NCBI GenBank assembly: GCA_003212315.1
Contig: QCQB01000001.1
Location: 62,001-126,000 of the forward strand
Source of the DNA: SAR116 cluster bacterium AG-447-C21
Lineage (GTDB): Bacteria > Pseudomonadota > Alphaproteobacteria > Thalassobaculales > Thalassobaculaceae
Direction of reading: 5' to 3'
DNA length: 64,000 nucleotides
The notes beneath the pieces were generated by a model. The model worked only from the letters and a program-made list of their open reading frames with translations. It made no database searches and had not been told where the DNA came from. Positions 17,438 to 26,756 of this stretch are shown here, piece after piece; positions within the stretch are counted from its first letter, which is position 1, and the number at the start of each line of letters is the position of its first letter. Position numbers and translations under genes: made by a program.

Positions 17438-18559
17438 ATGGAGGCTAAAAGACAGGAAACGATTGTTTCAAGTTGGAATGAATGGGACCCCTTAAAACAT
17501 GTGATTGTGGGAAAGGCGGACGGATCTTGTATACCTGCGCCTGAACCAGCGCTGGATGCCAAAGTTCCAGAAGATAGTGACATGAGAGGACAGTTTGGTC
17601 CGCGTCCGCAAGAAATGGTTGATAAAGCAAATCAACTACTAGACCAGTTTGCGGGACAACTCGAAGCTCGGGGTATTCGTGTTGATAGGCCCACCCCTAT
17701 TGACTTTAATCGGCAGACAAGCACTCCAGATTGGAATGCTGAAACTATGTTTGGCTGCATGCCTCCGAGGGATGTACTCCTTACTGTTGGAAAAGAAATA
17801 TTAGAAGCTACTATGTCATATAGGTGCAGATGGTTTGAATATTTATGCTATAGACCATTACTTCAAGAGTATTTCCTCGCTGATTCAAAAATGCGACATG
17901 AAGCCGCGCCTAAACCTAGGTTGACGGATCAAGATTATAGAGACGACTATTTGTCAGATAAAATAGGTGTTCAAAAAAGATTAGAATGGACTGCAGATAA
18001 ATTTTTTGTCACAACGGAGGAAGAACCCCTTTTTGACGCGGCTGATGTCTTACGGTTTGGGAAAGACCTGATTGTTCAACATGGTTTTACGACGAACCTT
18101 AAGGGGATAGACTGGTTGGCGCGGCATTTCCCTGAGCATCGAGTTCATGCTGTCAATTTTCCGGGAGATCCGTATCCAATCCATATCGACGCAACATTTA
18201 CACCAATAAAACCGGGTCTCATAATGAATAACCCCCAGCGACGCCTTCCGGAGACACAGAGGGAAATGTTCACCAAAAACGGATGGGAAATCGTTGATGC
18301 AGCCCAGCCCGCTCACAATTCCCCACCACCACTCTGCTACTCCTCTGTCTGGTTGTCTATGAACGTTCTTGTTCTTGATACCAAGACGGTTTGTGTTGAA
18401 AAGTCAGAGGTTTATCAGGCAGAGCAATTAGATAGACTAGGAATGGAAGTCATAGAGGTTGATTTGAGAGACGCTTATGCATTTGGGGGCGGTCTTCATT
18501 GCTGCACCGCAGATGTATATCGCGAGGGGGGCTGTGAAGATTACTTTCCAATTCAGTAG
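17438..18559 (+). CDS. Glycine/inosamine-type amidinotransferase (AGAT-like)
   Basis: A 373-residue member of the amidinotransferase/arginine-deiminase fold. The residues that form the catalytic set in human glycine amidinotransferase can be matched: the aspartate in FDAADVLR (200-203), H249 in HIDATFTP, and a cysteine at 355 or 356 in GGLHCCTADV. Known members move the amidino group of arginine to glycine (giving guanidinoacetate), to inosamine phosphate or to related amines, releasing ornithine. GTTATGGAGG gives a plain ATG start at 17438 after GGAAGG. The acceptor is unknown. A polyamine-type importer is encoded 1.3 kb downstream and could be linked. Confidence 0.9.
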   Translation: MEAKRQETIVSSWNEWDPLKHVIVGKADGSCIPAPEPALDAKVPEDSDMRGQFGPRPQEMVDKANQLLDQFAGQLEARGIRVDRPTPIDFNRQTSTPDWNAETMFGCMPPRDVLLTVGKEILEATMSYRCRWFEYLCYRPLLQEYFLADSKMRHEAAPKPRLTDQDYRDDYLSDKIGVQKRLEWTADKFFVTTEEEPLFDAADVLRFGKDLIVQHGFTTNLKGIDWLARHFPEHRVHAVNFPGDPYPIHIDATFTPIKPGLIMNNPQRRLPETQREMFTKNGWEIVDAAQPAHNSPPPLCYSSVWLSMNVLVLDTKTVCVEKSEVYQAEQLDRLGMEVIEVDLRDAYAFGGGLHCCTADVYREGGCEDYFPIQ

Positions 18560-18567
18560 TTACCTAT

Positions 18568-19161
18568 TTACTCTGTCCATAGCATCCATACAGCTAGCAA
18601 AGGCGACTTTCCCGACCTCATAGCGTGCCATATATTAGGAACGTTGTGCACTGTATCTCCGGGCTTACGATGGAACCAATCGCCGTTTGCCTGTCGCCAA
18701 TCACCTTCGCTGATTACCAAATAACCTTCCTCCGGTGGATGCTTATGATTAGGGTATTCTATATTAGGTGCAATAAGGCTCACACCAAACCTTACAATAC
18801 TGTGCTCCTCCAGTCCGCCATGTCCTGTCATGACGGCATTAGCATGGCCCCTGTAAAATGCACTTTTCTTGTCAGTCGATCTGTCACTTGGATGCCAGGG
18901 AAGTTGTTGATATAGGCTTTGGAATTTAGCGGATAATTGTTTCAATTCTGGACCCTGGTTACCAGCAATTTGCAAACTTTCTGGGATATATTTACATACG
19001 GGTTGCAGATTAGAAATATCTTTAGTGATTGGAACTCCCGGTTTTGAGAGGGCTGCATGACATTTGTCGAAAAACGTTTTAACAGGGGATAAAGGCAGCG
19101 TTTCGACAACAGTTTTATGCGCTTGTATAAAGTCTGAGAGTGCAGTGTTTCGTGCTACCAT
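18568..19161 (-). CDS. dddQ: DMSP lyase, DddQ-like cupin
   Basis: A 197-residue protein with a C-terminal single cupin domain. Metal-binding candidates are H139, H141 and E145 in YPNHKHPPEE plus H179 in IWHAMRSG; Y136 and Y147 flank them and could include the catalytic tyrosine of this family. The wording HPPEE-YLV, WRQ and HAMRSG-PLLAVW, with the length near 200, matches DddQ better than the shorter DddW/DddK or longer DddL. DddQ cleaves dimethylsulfoniopropionate to dimethyl sulfide and acrylate in marine alphaproteobacteria. The gene is single, convergent with the amidinotransferase gene (8 nt between stops). Activity is inferred from family resemblance only. Confidence 0.75.
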   Translation of the reverse strand: MVARNTALSDFIQAHKTVVETLPLSPVKTFFDKCHAALSKPGVPITKDISNLQPVCKYIPESLQIAGNQGPELKQLSAKFQSLYQQLPWHPSDRSTDKKSAFYRGHANAVMTGHGGLEEHSIVRFGVSLIAPNIEYPNHKHPPEEGYLVISEGDWRQANGDWFHRKPGDTVHNVPNIWHAMRSGKSPLLAVWMLWTE

Positions 19162-19220
19162 CCTTCACCTACCTTTTGAACTCGATTTTTCCTATTCAAT
19201 TCCAGCAGCACATTGTGCCA

Positions 19221-19688
19221 TTAGTCTACCCAGTATGACATTAGTATTCGATCATGTGTAAAAAAACCAATGTCTTGATATAGACGCTTTGCTCTTAAAT
19301 TATGGGTTTCCACTTCTAAACTGAGTCTTCGTATGTCCATAGTTGGGCAGATATCAAGTGCGAACTTTACGGCTGCGCGCCCTATTCCTTTATCTCTATA
19401 TTTTTCTTTCAAGAAAAGTTCATCTAAAAACCCATCTTTTCCACCAGCTTCAATTGTAAAGCCAATAGCTAGCGCAAAATAACCAGCGATTTCGTTATCC
19501 ACTTCTATTATCCAGATCATAACATGTGGATTTTCTTTAAGAGCGATATCCAGTGAAGATTTAATTTTTGATTTTTCAACAGTTTGGTTGTCAAAAATAT
19601 AATAGGCAATAATCATCTGTTCCAAAGCATCTCTGTCCCTGGGGTTTGCCTGTCTGAAACGTGGGGTGTTTAGTTTACTTTTACTCAC
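19221..19688 (-). CDS. GNAT-family N-acetyltransferase
   Basis: A 155-residue protein with the GNAT fold. LFLKEKYRDKGIGRAAVKFA holds the acetyl-CoA pyrophosphate-binding turn (R/Q-x-x-G-x-G/A), and NLRAKRLYQDIGF is the typical C-terminal segment. The substrate cannot be inferred. The start is a GTG at 19688, since an in-frame stop lies just upstream and no ATG is available at the N-terminus. It is 59 nt upstream of the dddQ-like gene on the same strand and could be co-transcribed with it. Confidence 0.85.
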   Translation of the reverse strand: MSKSKLNTPRFRQANPRDRDALEQMIIAYYIFDNQTVEKSKIKSSLDIALKENPHVMIWIIEVDNEIAGYFALAIGFTIEAGGKDGFLDELFLKEKYRDKGIGRAAVKFALDICPTMDIRRLSLEVETHNLRAKRLYQDIGFFTHDRILMSYWVD

Positions 19689-19842
19689 TTTGTTTCAAAG
19701 TCATTGTTTAGGGTTCTTATTTTGTTATCAAAAAAAGGTTAAAAAGGACCTTAATTAATCTATAAACATATTTCTATTAATAATAAATGCAGTCTATTAA
19801 AGTCAGCAGTTGTCAACTTGCTGTAAATTTGAGGAGCGTGGA

Positions 19843-20919
19843 ATGGAGTTATTTCCTGGGGGCCACCTATCTAGGAGGCAATTTTTGGCTGGAACAGGAG
19901 CCGCTGCAGCGGGTCTTTCGTTGTTCCCGTCAAGCACATGGTCTTATGAAGCGGCCAAGTTGAATTTTTATAATTGGGATACGTATATTGGTGAAACCAC
20001 TTTAAAAGATTTCACAGAGGTAAGTGGTATAAATGTAAAGATGGATTTATTTTCTGAGAATGATGAGCTTTTCGCAAAATTAAAAGCAGGTAATCCGGGG
20101 TATGATCTAATCGTTCCTTCAAGCGATTATGTCGAACGTATGATATTAGCTGATATGCTGATGCCATTAGATAACAGTGCTATCCCTAACAGATCTAATA
20201 TCCAAGATTCGTTTTTGGATGTATCATTTGATCCTGGCCGAAAATTTTCCTTGCCTTATATGTGGGGTACTATGGGCGTTGGGTATAGGAAGTCTAAGAT
20301 GGATGGTATTCCCGATAGCTGGAAGTGGCTTTTTGATTCGGATCGCCATAAAGGAAAATGCGCACTTTTAAGCGAAGCTAGTGATGTTTTGGGCGCAGTA
20401 TTTAAATACATGGGCTATTCTGTAAACACTAAGGATCCAAAAATTATTAAAGATGCAGAAAAACTGCTTATAAATCAGAAGCCGAATATAAAGGTTTTTG
20501 CACCAGACAATGGGCAAGATCTATTATTATCAGGTGAGGTGGATATCACTATGGAGTGGAATGGTGACATATTACAAGCAATGGAAGAAGACCCAGATAT
20601 ATCTTATGTTGTTCCAAATGAAGGATCTATTGTCTGGGAAGATGCGTTAGCTATTCCTAGGGGGGCGCCTCATCCTAGAAATGCCCATCGTTTTATTAAC
20701 TTTCTACTCGAGGCTGAAGCGGGCGCCAAGATCGCCGAGTTTATTCAATACGCAACCCCTAATATGGCAGCAAAACAGCTGATGCCAGCCAACTATATTA
20801 ATAACCCGGCCATTTACCCTTCAGAGCAAACGCTATCATCGTGCGAGTCAGCGGTTTATTTGGGAGCGGATGTAGTCCGACTATATGAAGAAGCGTGGAG
20901 TAGGGTCTTAGCCGCATGA
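19843..20919 (+). CDS. Polyamine-type ABC transporter substrate-binding protein (PotD family), Tat signal
   Basis: A periplasmic binding protein of about 358 residues. The N-terminus carries a twin-arginine signal, S10-R-R-Q-F-L followed by an alanine/glycine-rich core and cleavage near the SYEAA segment. The mature protein begins with LNFYNWDTYIG, the hallmark of PotD/PotF polyamine-binding proteins. The ATG at 19843 follows GAGGAG at 19831-19836. It heads a four-gene importer operon (binding protein, two permeases, ATPase). Ligands in the family include spermidine, putrescine and related amines; the ligand here is unproven. Confidence 0.9.
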   Translation: MELFPGGHLSRRQFLAGTGAAAAGLSLFPSSTWSYEAAKLNFYNWDTYIGETTLKDFTEVSGINVKMDLFSENDELFAKLKAGNPGYDLIVPSSDYVERMILADMLMPLDNSAIPNRSNIQDSFLDVSFDPGRKFSLPYMWGTMGVGYRKSKMDGIPDSWKWLFDSDRHKGKCALLSEASDVLGAVFKYMGYSVNTKDPKIIKDAEKLLINQKPNIKVFAPDNGQDLLLSGEVDITMEWNGDILQAMEEDPDISYVVPNEGSIVWEDALAIPRGAPHPRNAHRFINFLLEAEAGAKIAEFIQYATPNMAAKQLMPANYINNPAIYPSEQTLSSCESAVYLGADVVRLYEEAWSRVLAA

Positions 20920-20951
20920 TTATCAAGGAGTAAAACCAAACAAAGTAGTGA

Positions 20952-21839
20952 ATGATGAAGAGCGCAAGAAATCATAAGTTAGCGTTCTGGCTAACTTTTT
21001 GTCCGCCAACCCTTTGGATGCTAATATTTTTATTAGTTCCAATTTTAATAATTGGTATTTTTAGCTTTTCAGCAAAGCAGGGCCTAGTTGATATTTCGGC
21101 TAGTTGGGTTTTAGATAATCATATCCGTGCCTTCGATCCGGTCTATCTTTCAGTCTTTTTCAAAAGTATAGGAATAGCCGCTTTAACAACCTTGATTTGT
21201 TTTCTCATAGGCTTTCCGGTTGCCATTGGTATTGCTAGTGCTCCCAAAAGTTGGAAGCCCGTTCTTTTAATGATTGTGGTATTACCGTTTTGGGTTAATC
21301 TGCTAATCCGGACGTATGCACTAATAGCTGTCTTTCGGACAAGAGGATTCTTTAACTTTTCTTTGGAATGGGTTGCTAATTTATTTGGCATTCCCTTCGA
21401 GCCGCTCACTTTATTGTATAATGATGCGGCAGTTATTTTAGGATTGGTATACATCCATCTTCCATTTATGATTTTACCTTTATATGCTGGGTTTGAGGGC
21501 TTCAACAAATCATTACTCGAGGCTGCGTCAGACCTCGGAGCACAGCAGTTTAAGATAATAACCGCTATTGTTCTGCCAATAATGGCACCCTCTATAATCT
21601 CGGGTTGTATACTGGTATTTATTCCTGCTTTAGGCTCTTTTTTAACACCAGAGTTACTAGGGGGACCTAGTAGCCAAATGATAGCCAACGTTATAGAGAG
21701 GCAGTTTCTGGCTGCCAATGATTGGCCATTTGGTTCTGCACTTTCAATGATGCTAATCTATTTAACATTTGGTGCGCTGGCACTCAGATATTTTTGGCTA
21801 CGCCGACGGAATTTTAGTTCGACGGAGAATAAGCCGTGA
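20952..21839 (+). CDS. ABC transporter permease, PotB type
   Basis: A 295-residue inner-membrane permease with about six helices. The cytoplasmic EAA loop that docks the ATPase reads LLEAASDLGAQQFKIITAIVLP. Its position directly after a PotD-like gene and the FFKSIGIAALTTLICFLIGFP segment identify it as the PotB-like subunit of a polyamine-type importer. Two adjacent ATG codons (20952, 20955) could both serve as start. The TGA stop overlaps the GTG start of the next permease gene. Confidence 0.9.
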   Translation: MMKSARNHKLAFWLTFCPPTLWMLIFLLVPILIIGIFSFSAKQGLVDISASWVLDNHIRAFDPVYLSVFFKSIGIAALTTLICFLIGFPVAIGIASAPKSWKPVLLMIVVLPFWVNLLIRTYALIAVFRTRGFFNFSLEWVANLFGIPFEPLTLLYNDAAVILGLVYIHLPFMILPLYAGFEGFNKSLLEAASDLGAQQFKIITAIVLPIMAPSIISGCILVFIPALGSFLTPELLGGPSSQMIANVIERQFLAANDWPFGSALSMMLIYLTFGALALRYFWLRRRNFSSTENKP

Positions 21840-22687
21840 ACCAACAGCAGCGTAAAAATTGTCAAAATAGAATATTTAATTATTTCCATCAGTGGTGGTT
21901 TAGAGTGATTCTATGTTGCACTATAGTCTTTCTTTATGCCCCGATAATAGTGTTAGTCATATTTTCATTTAATGATAGTCGAAGAAATGTCACCTGGCAT
22001 GGTTTTACATTTAAATATTATGAAAAAGCTATTCACAACAATAACTTAATCGAGGCATTTTTAAATTCGTTATCCATTGCTTTTTTTAATACCGTATTCA
22101 GTTTAATTTTGGGAACCTTAACGGCATTATTACTGTGGCGGTTCCGTTTTTCATATAAGTCGGTATACGAGGGAATTATCCTTGTTCCCATTATCATTCC
22201 AGAAATATGTATTGGCATAGCTCTATTGGTTTTTTTTAATCTATGCGGCTGGCCTAACGATTTACCATGGCCATTAAATCTTTCAAAGATTACCTGTGCA
22301 CATATTTTATTCAGCTTTCCATTTGTAGCTGTAATTATTCGCGCCCGATTAGCTAAATTTAATTTGGATCAAGAGGAGGCTGCTTTAGATCTAGGGGCTA
22401 ACCACAAACAGATTTTTAAGAATGTTCTCTTCCCACACCTTAAACCTGCTCTTATTGTGAGCTCACTGCTTGCGTTTACACTTTCGTTAGATGACTTTGT
22501 AATAACTTTTTTTATGTCTGGGCCAGAAACTACTACGGTACCGATAAAGATTTACTCCATGGTACGGTTTTCTGTAACACCTGAAGTCAATGCTGCATCG
22601 ACCATATTGTTGTTGATTACTATTGTTCTGGCTGCAATTGCAATTTGGATTCAAAGGGGTTGGGCGAAAGAGGTCGAAAAATCATGA
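21836..22687 (+). CDS. ABC transporter permease, PotC type
   Basis: A 283-residue permease with about six membrane helices and the EAA loop QEEAALDLGANHKQIFKNVLFP. It is the second permease of the polyamine-type importer. The start is a GTG at 21836 in a GTGA overlap with the PotB-like stop, indicating translational coupling. Its own TGA overlaps the ATG of the ATPase gene in the same way. Confidence 0.9.
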   Translation: MNQQQRKNCQNRIFNYFHQWWFRVILCCTIVFLYAPIIVLVIFSFNDSRRNVTWHGFTFKYYEKAIHNNNLIEAFLNSLSIAFFNTVFSLILGTLTALLLWRFRFSYKSVYEGIILVPIIIPEICIGIALLVFFNLCGWPNDLPWPLNLSKITCAHILFSFPFVAVIIRARLAKFNLDQEEAALDLGANHKQIFKNVLFPHLKPALIVSSLLAFTLSLDDFVITFFMSGPETTTVPIKIYSMVRFSVTPEVNAASTILLLITIVLAAIAIWIQRGWAKEVEKS

Positions 22688-23784
22688 ACCGTTCTATCTT
22701 GCAACTTAAAGGCATATCTAAAAATTATGGGACCTTAGAGGCTATTAAAGAAATAGATTTGAATATCTTTGAAGGGGAGTTTTTTTCGATAATAGGACCA
22801 TCGGGATGCGGTAAAACGACTCTTTTGAGAGTTTTAGCTGGATTTGAAATTACAGATTCTGGATCGTTATATATTGAGAATATTAATATGCAAAATGTGC
22901 CTCCAAACAAACGCCCCATCAATATGGTGTTTCAGTCCTATGCATTATTTCCACATATGAATGTCTTGGACAATGTTGCATTTGGATTAAGAGTGGATGG
23001 AGTTGCGAGAGGTGAACAAACCCAACTAGTAAAATCAATGCTTTCTCTCGTAAAGTTATCAGGCCTTGAAAATAGGTTACCTCATCAACTCTCAGGCGGA
23101 CAACTTCAAAGAGTGGCATTAGCGCGCGCGTTAATAAAAAAACCCCGGGTTTTACTTCTTGATGAACCGCTATCGGCTCTAGATGCTAAATTGCGAAATG
23201 AAATGAGACAGGAACTCATTCGCTTACAGAAAAGTCTTGGAATCACATTCATTTTGGTCACACATGATCAGCAAGAAGCACTATCAATGGCAGACCGGAT
23301 TGCTGTCATGAATGATGGGACTATACAACAAGTGGCATCGCCAAGTTATTTATACGAATTTCCGTCTAACAAATTTGTGGCCGATTTTATTGGTTCAATT
23401 AATTTTATAGAATGCCAATTAAGCGAGATAGATGGTGATGTTTTTAAATTTATTACCAAGATTTCAAAAGATGCATTTACTGTTGAGGGAAATAAATCAT
23501 TACGGATTGGCCAAGATTGTTGGTTGGGAATTCGCCCTGAAAAAATAAGTTTCAAAGATTCTTATGTAGTTAACCCACACCACAATAAACTTTCAGGTGT
23601 TGTGACAAATATTACTTATTTTGGACAGGCGTCGATGTATCATGTTGAAGTTACTGGAGAAAAAACAGCCACAATAAATGTGATGGAAAATCATTCACAA
23701 CGATCAAGTTACACAACAAATAAGGTAGGGGACTCGGTGGTTTTGTGCTGGTCGACCGAGTCTATCTCAGTATTCACAAGTTAA
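22684..23784 (+). CDS. ABC transporter ATP-binding protein, PotA type
   Basis: A 366-residue ATPase. The Walker A motif is GPSGCGKTT, the signature is LSGGQLQRVALARAL, and the Walker B/D-loop is VLLLDEPLSALD. A C-terminal domain of about 120 residues resembles the TOBE regulatory domain of PotA/MalK-type ATPases. The ATG at 22684 forms an ATGA overlap with the permease stop; a longer in-frame start within the permease gene is unlikely. It energises import of the PotD-like ligand. It is convergent with the AbrB-family gene, 11 nt away. Confidence 0.93.
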   Translation: MNRSILQLKGISKNYGTLEAIKEIDLNIFEGEFFSIIGPSGCGKTTLLRVLAGFEITDSGSLYIENINMQNVPPNKRPINMVFQSYALFPHMNVLDNVAFGLRVDGVARGEQTQLVKSMLSLVKLSGLENRLPHQLSGGQLQRVALARALIKKPRVLLLDEPLSALDAKLRNEMRQELIRLQKSLGITFILVTHDQQEALSMADRIAVMNDGTIQQVASPSYLYEFPSNKFVADFIGSINFIECQLSEIDGDVFKFITKISKDAFTVEGNKSLRIGQDCWLGIRPEKISFKDSYVVNPHHNKLSGVVTNITYFGQASMYHVEVTGEKTATINVMENHSQRSSYTTNKVGDSVVLCWSTESISVFTS

Positions 23785-23795
23785 TTAATGTTGAT

Positions 23796-24866
23796 CTAAA
23801 AGTATTTTTTTATAAGCTTAAATGCTAATGGTGCTAATAGAATCACCATCCCAATGCGACAAAGATGATGGGTAGCTACAAAGGGAACATCTTGTCCTAT
23901 GCCGAAAGCAATGAGACTCATCTCAGCTAATCCGCCTGGGGCATATGCGAGTGTTATTAAATACCAGGGTAATCCGGTTATACCGCTTAAAAGGAAGCCT
24001 GCACCAACTGCGGTTGACATTAATATGAAGGCTGAGCCCAAAGAAATTCTAATAGCGCGGATTATCTCACCGTAATCAGTACCTGTGAAACGACAGCCTA
24101 TAGCGGTTCCTAATATCACTTGGGCAGCAGCGACCAAGCCGGTTGGCGGCGAAGCGTTACTCCAACCGGCGATATGTGCAGTTGCTGTAAGTATCAGAGA
24201 CCCCAGAAGAAAAGCGGCGGGTAATTTCAGCTTTTTGGCTAGGAAAGGTCCTAATGTTACGCATATTCCAATAATACACCATTCACGAAATGGCAGATCA
24301 AAACCTTGTCCTTCTGGAAGTAGTCCCTGAGGAGCCTCATATCCGCCAAATATTCTAAATAGAAAAGGAATGGTCATTACAACCAATAAGACCCGGGATG
24401 CTTGTGTCAATGCAATTATTCTATCGTCACCACCCATTTCTCCGCCAATAATTGTCATATCATTTAGACCTCCTGGTGCGGCTGAAAAATATGCGGTTAT
24501 TGGGTCATAGTTCCCCAGTTTCATGAGATAGTTGAGTACTAGGTACATTGCGATGATGCCATAAATTAGCATTGCTATTACAGAGATTAACCAACTGCCT
24601 ATCTGGTTAATAAGCTCTGGTGTGAATTGACTTCCAAGCAGTACTCCTATGAAAACGACCATGCTCTGCCTTAGCATAAAAGGTAGAAGAACTGGGATGC
24701 CAGATACAGCCGCAACTGTAACGAAAACCATTGCGCCCAACATCCACGGAAGCGGTAATTTTAATATCGCAAAGATTAAACCTCCCAGAGTGCCAATAGT
24801 GATTGCAATAATTACTTTTGCTAATTTATTCTTTTTGATCGCTTTAAATTGTCTAGAATTTGACAT
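23796..24866 (-). CDS. AbrB-family membrane protein (PF05145-type)
   Basis: A 356-residue hydrophobic protein with about nine to ten helices and an internal duplication. LPLPWMLGAM appears in the first half and GITGLPWYLITLAYAPGGLAEMSLIA in the second half, with a similar SAAPGGLNDMTIIGGE segment between. This is the pattern of the Gram-negative AbrB duplicated family, sometimes mislabelled as ammonia monooxygenase. It is likely a transporter or regulator of transport with unknown substrate. It is unrelated to the DNA-binding AbrB of Bacillus. Confidence 0.85.
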   Translation of the reverse strand: MSNSRQFKAIKKNKLAKVIIAITIGTLGGLIFAILKLPLPWMLGAMVFVTVAAVSGIPVLLPFMLRQSMVVFIGVLLGSQFTPELINQIGSWLISVIAMLIYGIIAMYLVLNYLMKLGNYDPITAYFSAAPGGLNDMTIIGGEMGGDDRIIALTQASRVLLVVMTIPFLFRIFGGYEAPQGLLPEGQGFDLPFREWCIIGICVTLGPFLAKKLKLPAAFLLGSLILTATAHIAGWSNASPPTGLVAAAQVILGTAIGCRFTGTDYGEIIRAIRISLGSAFILMSTAVGAGFLLSGITGLPWYLITLAYAPGGLAEMSLIAFGIGQDVPFVATHHLCRIGMVILLAPLAFKLIKKYF

Positions 24867-25132
24867 GAAAGTACTATGTTTCGGCTAATTAAAACATTGG
24901 GCTGAAGCAGCGTGTTTCGTATGCTGTTTTCTACAAAAATATTGGGTTTTTATTTCCAGCAGTAGGAGGAGATTAAGGCCTAGTTAACGAACATGAAAGC
25001 ATAAATTGAGACAGAGGATTGCTAGATTGTTAAGTTTAGTTCATGGTAATAATTATCGTCGTTAGTCTTAGTTTCTATCGAGCGAAAAAAAGGGGAAAAT
25101 ATAATTAAAAACAATATTCACAGGAGAAAAAA

Positions 25133-26746
25133 ATGAGAACTTGGCGCCAACTTGGGCTCGCCGCGTTAGCAGTAACAACGCTTTCTGGGCCTTTGCACGC
25201 TGCGGATATCGTTATTGGTATTCGCTCCGAACCTTCATCAATCGACCCATATTTCCATAATCTTGGTCCAAACAACGCAATGCTAGGCCAAATATTCGAT
25301 CGCTTGAACGATTGGACCCCAAAAATGGATAAGATGTTCGGTCGTGCTGCATCCTCATGGAAGGCTATCAACGATACAACATGGGAATTTAAGCTAAAAA
25401 AAGGCATTAAATTTCATGATGGATCAGACTTAACAGCAGACGACGTGTTGTTTTCATATGATAGAGCGGCAAATTACACGGGAGGTAACTCAAGTTTTAG
25501 AACTTATACCAAAGGTAAGACGCTTAAGAAAATAGATGACTATACAATCCACATTATGACAGAAAAACCATATCCGCTTATGCCTAATGACACGACTACT
25601 GTAATGATCATGTCGAGTGAAGCAAAGGGAACTGGCGGAAAGAATAAGGGGATTTCGGCTAAAGACTTCAATAATGGAACCGCGGCTATTGGATCAGGTC
25701 CGTATAAATTTATCGAATGGAAGAAAGGTGACCGTATTGTCCTCGAAAAATTTGATGGTTACACGGGTCCGATCGCACAACCCTGGGATAAAATAACATT
25801 TAAATTCATCAAATCAGAGCCAGCTAGGGTTGCAGCTTTAATGGCTGGTGATGTGGACGCGATTGACAATGTGCCAACATCGGATGTTGAACGTTTGAAG
25901 AAAGATCCAAAACTATCATTAAGTTCTGGTGTGTCTAATAGGGTTATTTATCTTCATATGGATCAATTTAGAGACAGTTCTCCATTCGTGACGACTAAGG
26001 ATGGCAAGCCGATGAATAAAAATCCGCTTAAGAATCCAAAAGTTCGTAAGGCATTGTCTATGATGATTAACCGTAAGGCGATTGTTGAACGCGTGATGGA
26101 AGGAATAGCCATCCCCGCTGGACAGCTTTTACCAGAAGGCTTCTTCGGTAGGTCAAGTAAAATGCAGGTCGAGAAATTTGATCCAAAAGGCGCAAAGAAG
26201 CTATTACAAGAAGCCGGATGGGGTGATGGTTTTGGTCTAACCATACATGGTCCAAATGATCGCTACATCAATGACGCGAAGATATGTGAAGCGATAGGTC
26301 AGATGCTATCGGCCCAAGGAATTCCTACGAAAGTAGTGACAATGCCTAAAAACGTTTTCTTCAAGCGTGCTTCAAAAGGAGCTAAGGGGGGATTACCTGA
26401 ATTCAGTTTTGTCCTAGTCGGTTGGGGCTCTGGTACGGGTGAACCTTCTTCTCCATTAAAGTCATTGTTGGCAACACATGACAAGTCCAAGGGTATGGGA
26501 GCGTCTAATCGTGGGCGTCATTCTGATCCTCGCGTCAATAAAGTGTTAAACGAGGCATTGGCTACGGTCGATGATGCTAAACGCGGTGCATTATTGGCTA
26601 AAGCAACGGAAATAGCCATTGGAGAGAATACAGGAATCATTCCTCTGCACTACCAAGTCAACACTTGGGCAACCCGCAAAGGGCTAAAGTTTGATCCAAG
26701 AGCTGACGAACGCACAACTGGATATGATTACACGCCAGTGAAGTAA
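25133..26746 (+). CDS. ABC transporter substrate-binding protein, family 5 (peptide/nickel type)
   Basis: A 537-residue periplasmic binding protein. The signal peptide ends near GPLHA-AD (about residue 23). The mature start DIVIGIRSEPSSIDPYFHN and the WEFKLKKGIKFHDG segment are typical of SBP family 5. Ligands in the family range over oligopeptides, dipeptides, nickel complexes, glutathione and opines. The ATG at 25133 has a strong AGGAG leader at 25121-25125. It opens a complete five-gene importer operon. The 266 nt upstream hold no gene and probably contain the promoter. Adjacent metabolism gives no ligand clue. Confidence 0.93.
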   Translation: MRTWRQLGLAALAVTTLSGPLHAADIVIGIRSEPSSIDPYFHNLGPNNAMLGQIFDRLNDWTPKMDKMFGRAASSWKAINDTTWEFKLKKGIKFHDGSDLTADDVLFSYDRAANYTGGNSSFRTYTKGKTLKKIDDYTIHIMTEKPYPLMPNDTTTVMIMSSEAKGTGGKNKGISAKDFNNGTAAIGSGPYKFIEWKKGDRIVLEKFDGYTGPIAQPWDKITFKFIKSEPARVAALMAGDVDAIDNVPTSDVERLKKDPKLSLSSGVSNRVIYLHMDQFRDSSPFVTTKDGKPMNKNPLKNPKVRKALSMMINRKAIVERVMEGIAIPAGQLLPEGFFGRSSKMQVEKFDPKGAKKLLQEAGWGDGFGLTIHGPNDRYINDAKICEAIGQMLSAQGIPTKVVTMPKNVFFKRASKGAKGGLPEFSFVLVGWGSGTGEPSSPLKSLLATHDKSKGMGASNRGRHSDPRVNKVLNEALATVDDAKRGALLAKATEIAIGENTGIIPLHYQVNTWATRKGLKFDPRADERTTGYDYTPVK

Positions 26747-26756
26747 ATCAGGTTGA

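Noticed and set aside
19687-19701. ACTTTG-TTT-CAAAGT hairpin at the GNAT gene start
   Set aside because: The stem is short and A+T-rich and overlaps the start codon; no further regulatory feature supports it.
21143-21718. Minus-strand open frame of 191 codons opposite the PotB-like permease
   Set aside because: It mirrors the hydrophobic codons of the permease gene, and no conserved motif or ribosome-binding site is present.
23796-24866. Calling the AbrB-family protein an ammonia monooxygenase
   Set aside because: This is a common database mislabel; the sequence shows a duplicated helical membrane family with no copper-site or monooxygenase motifs.
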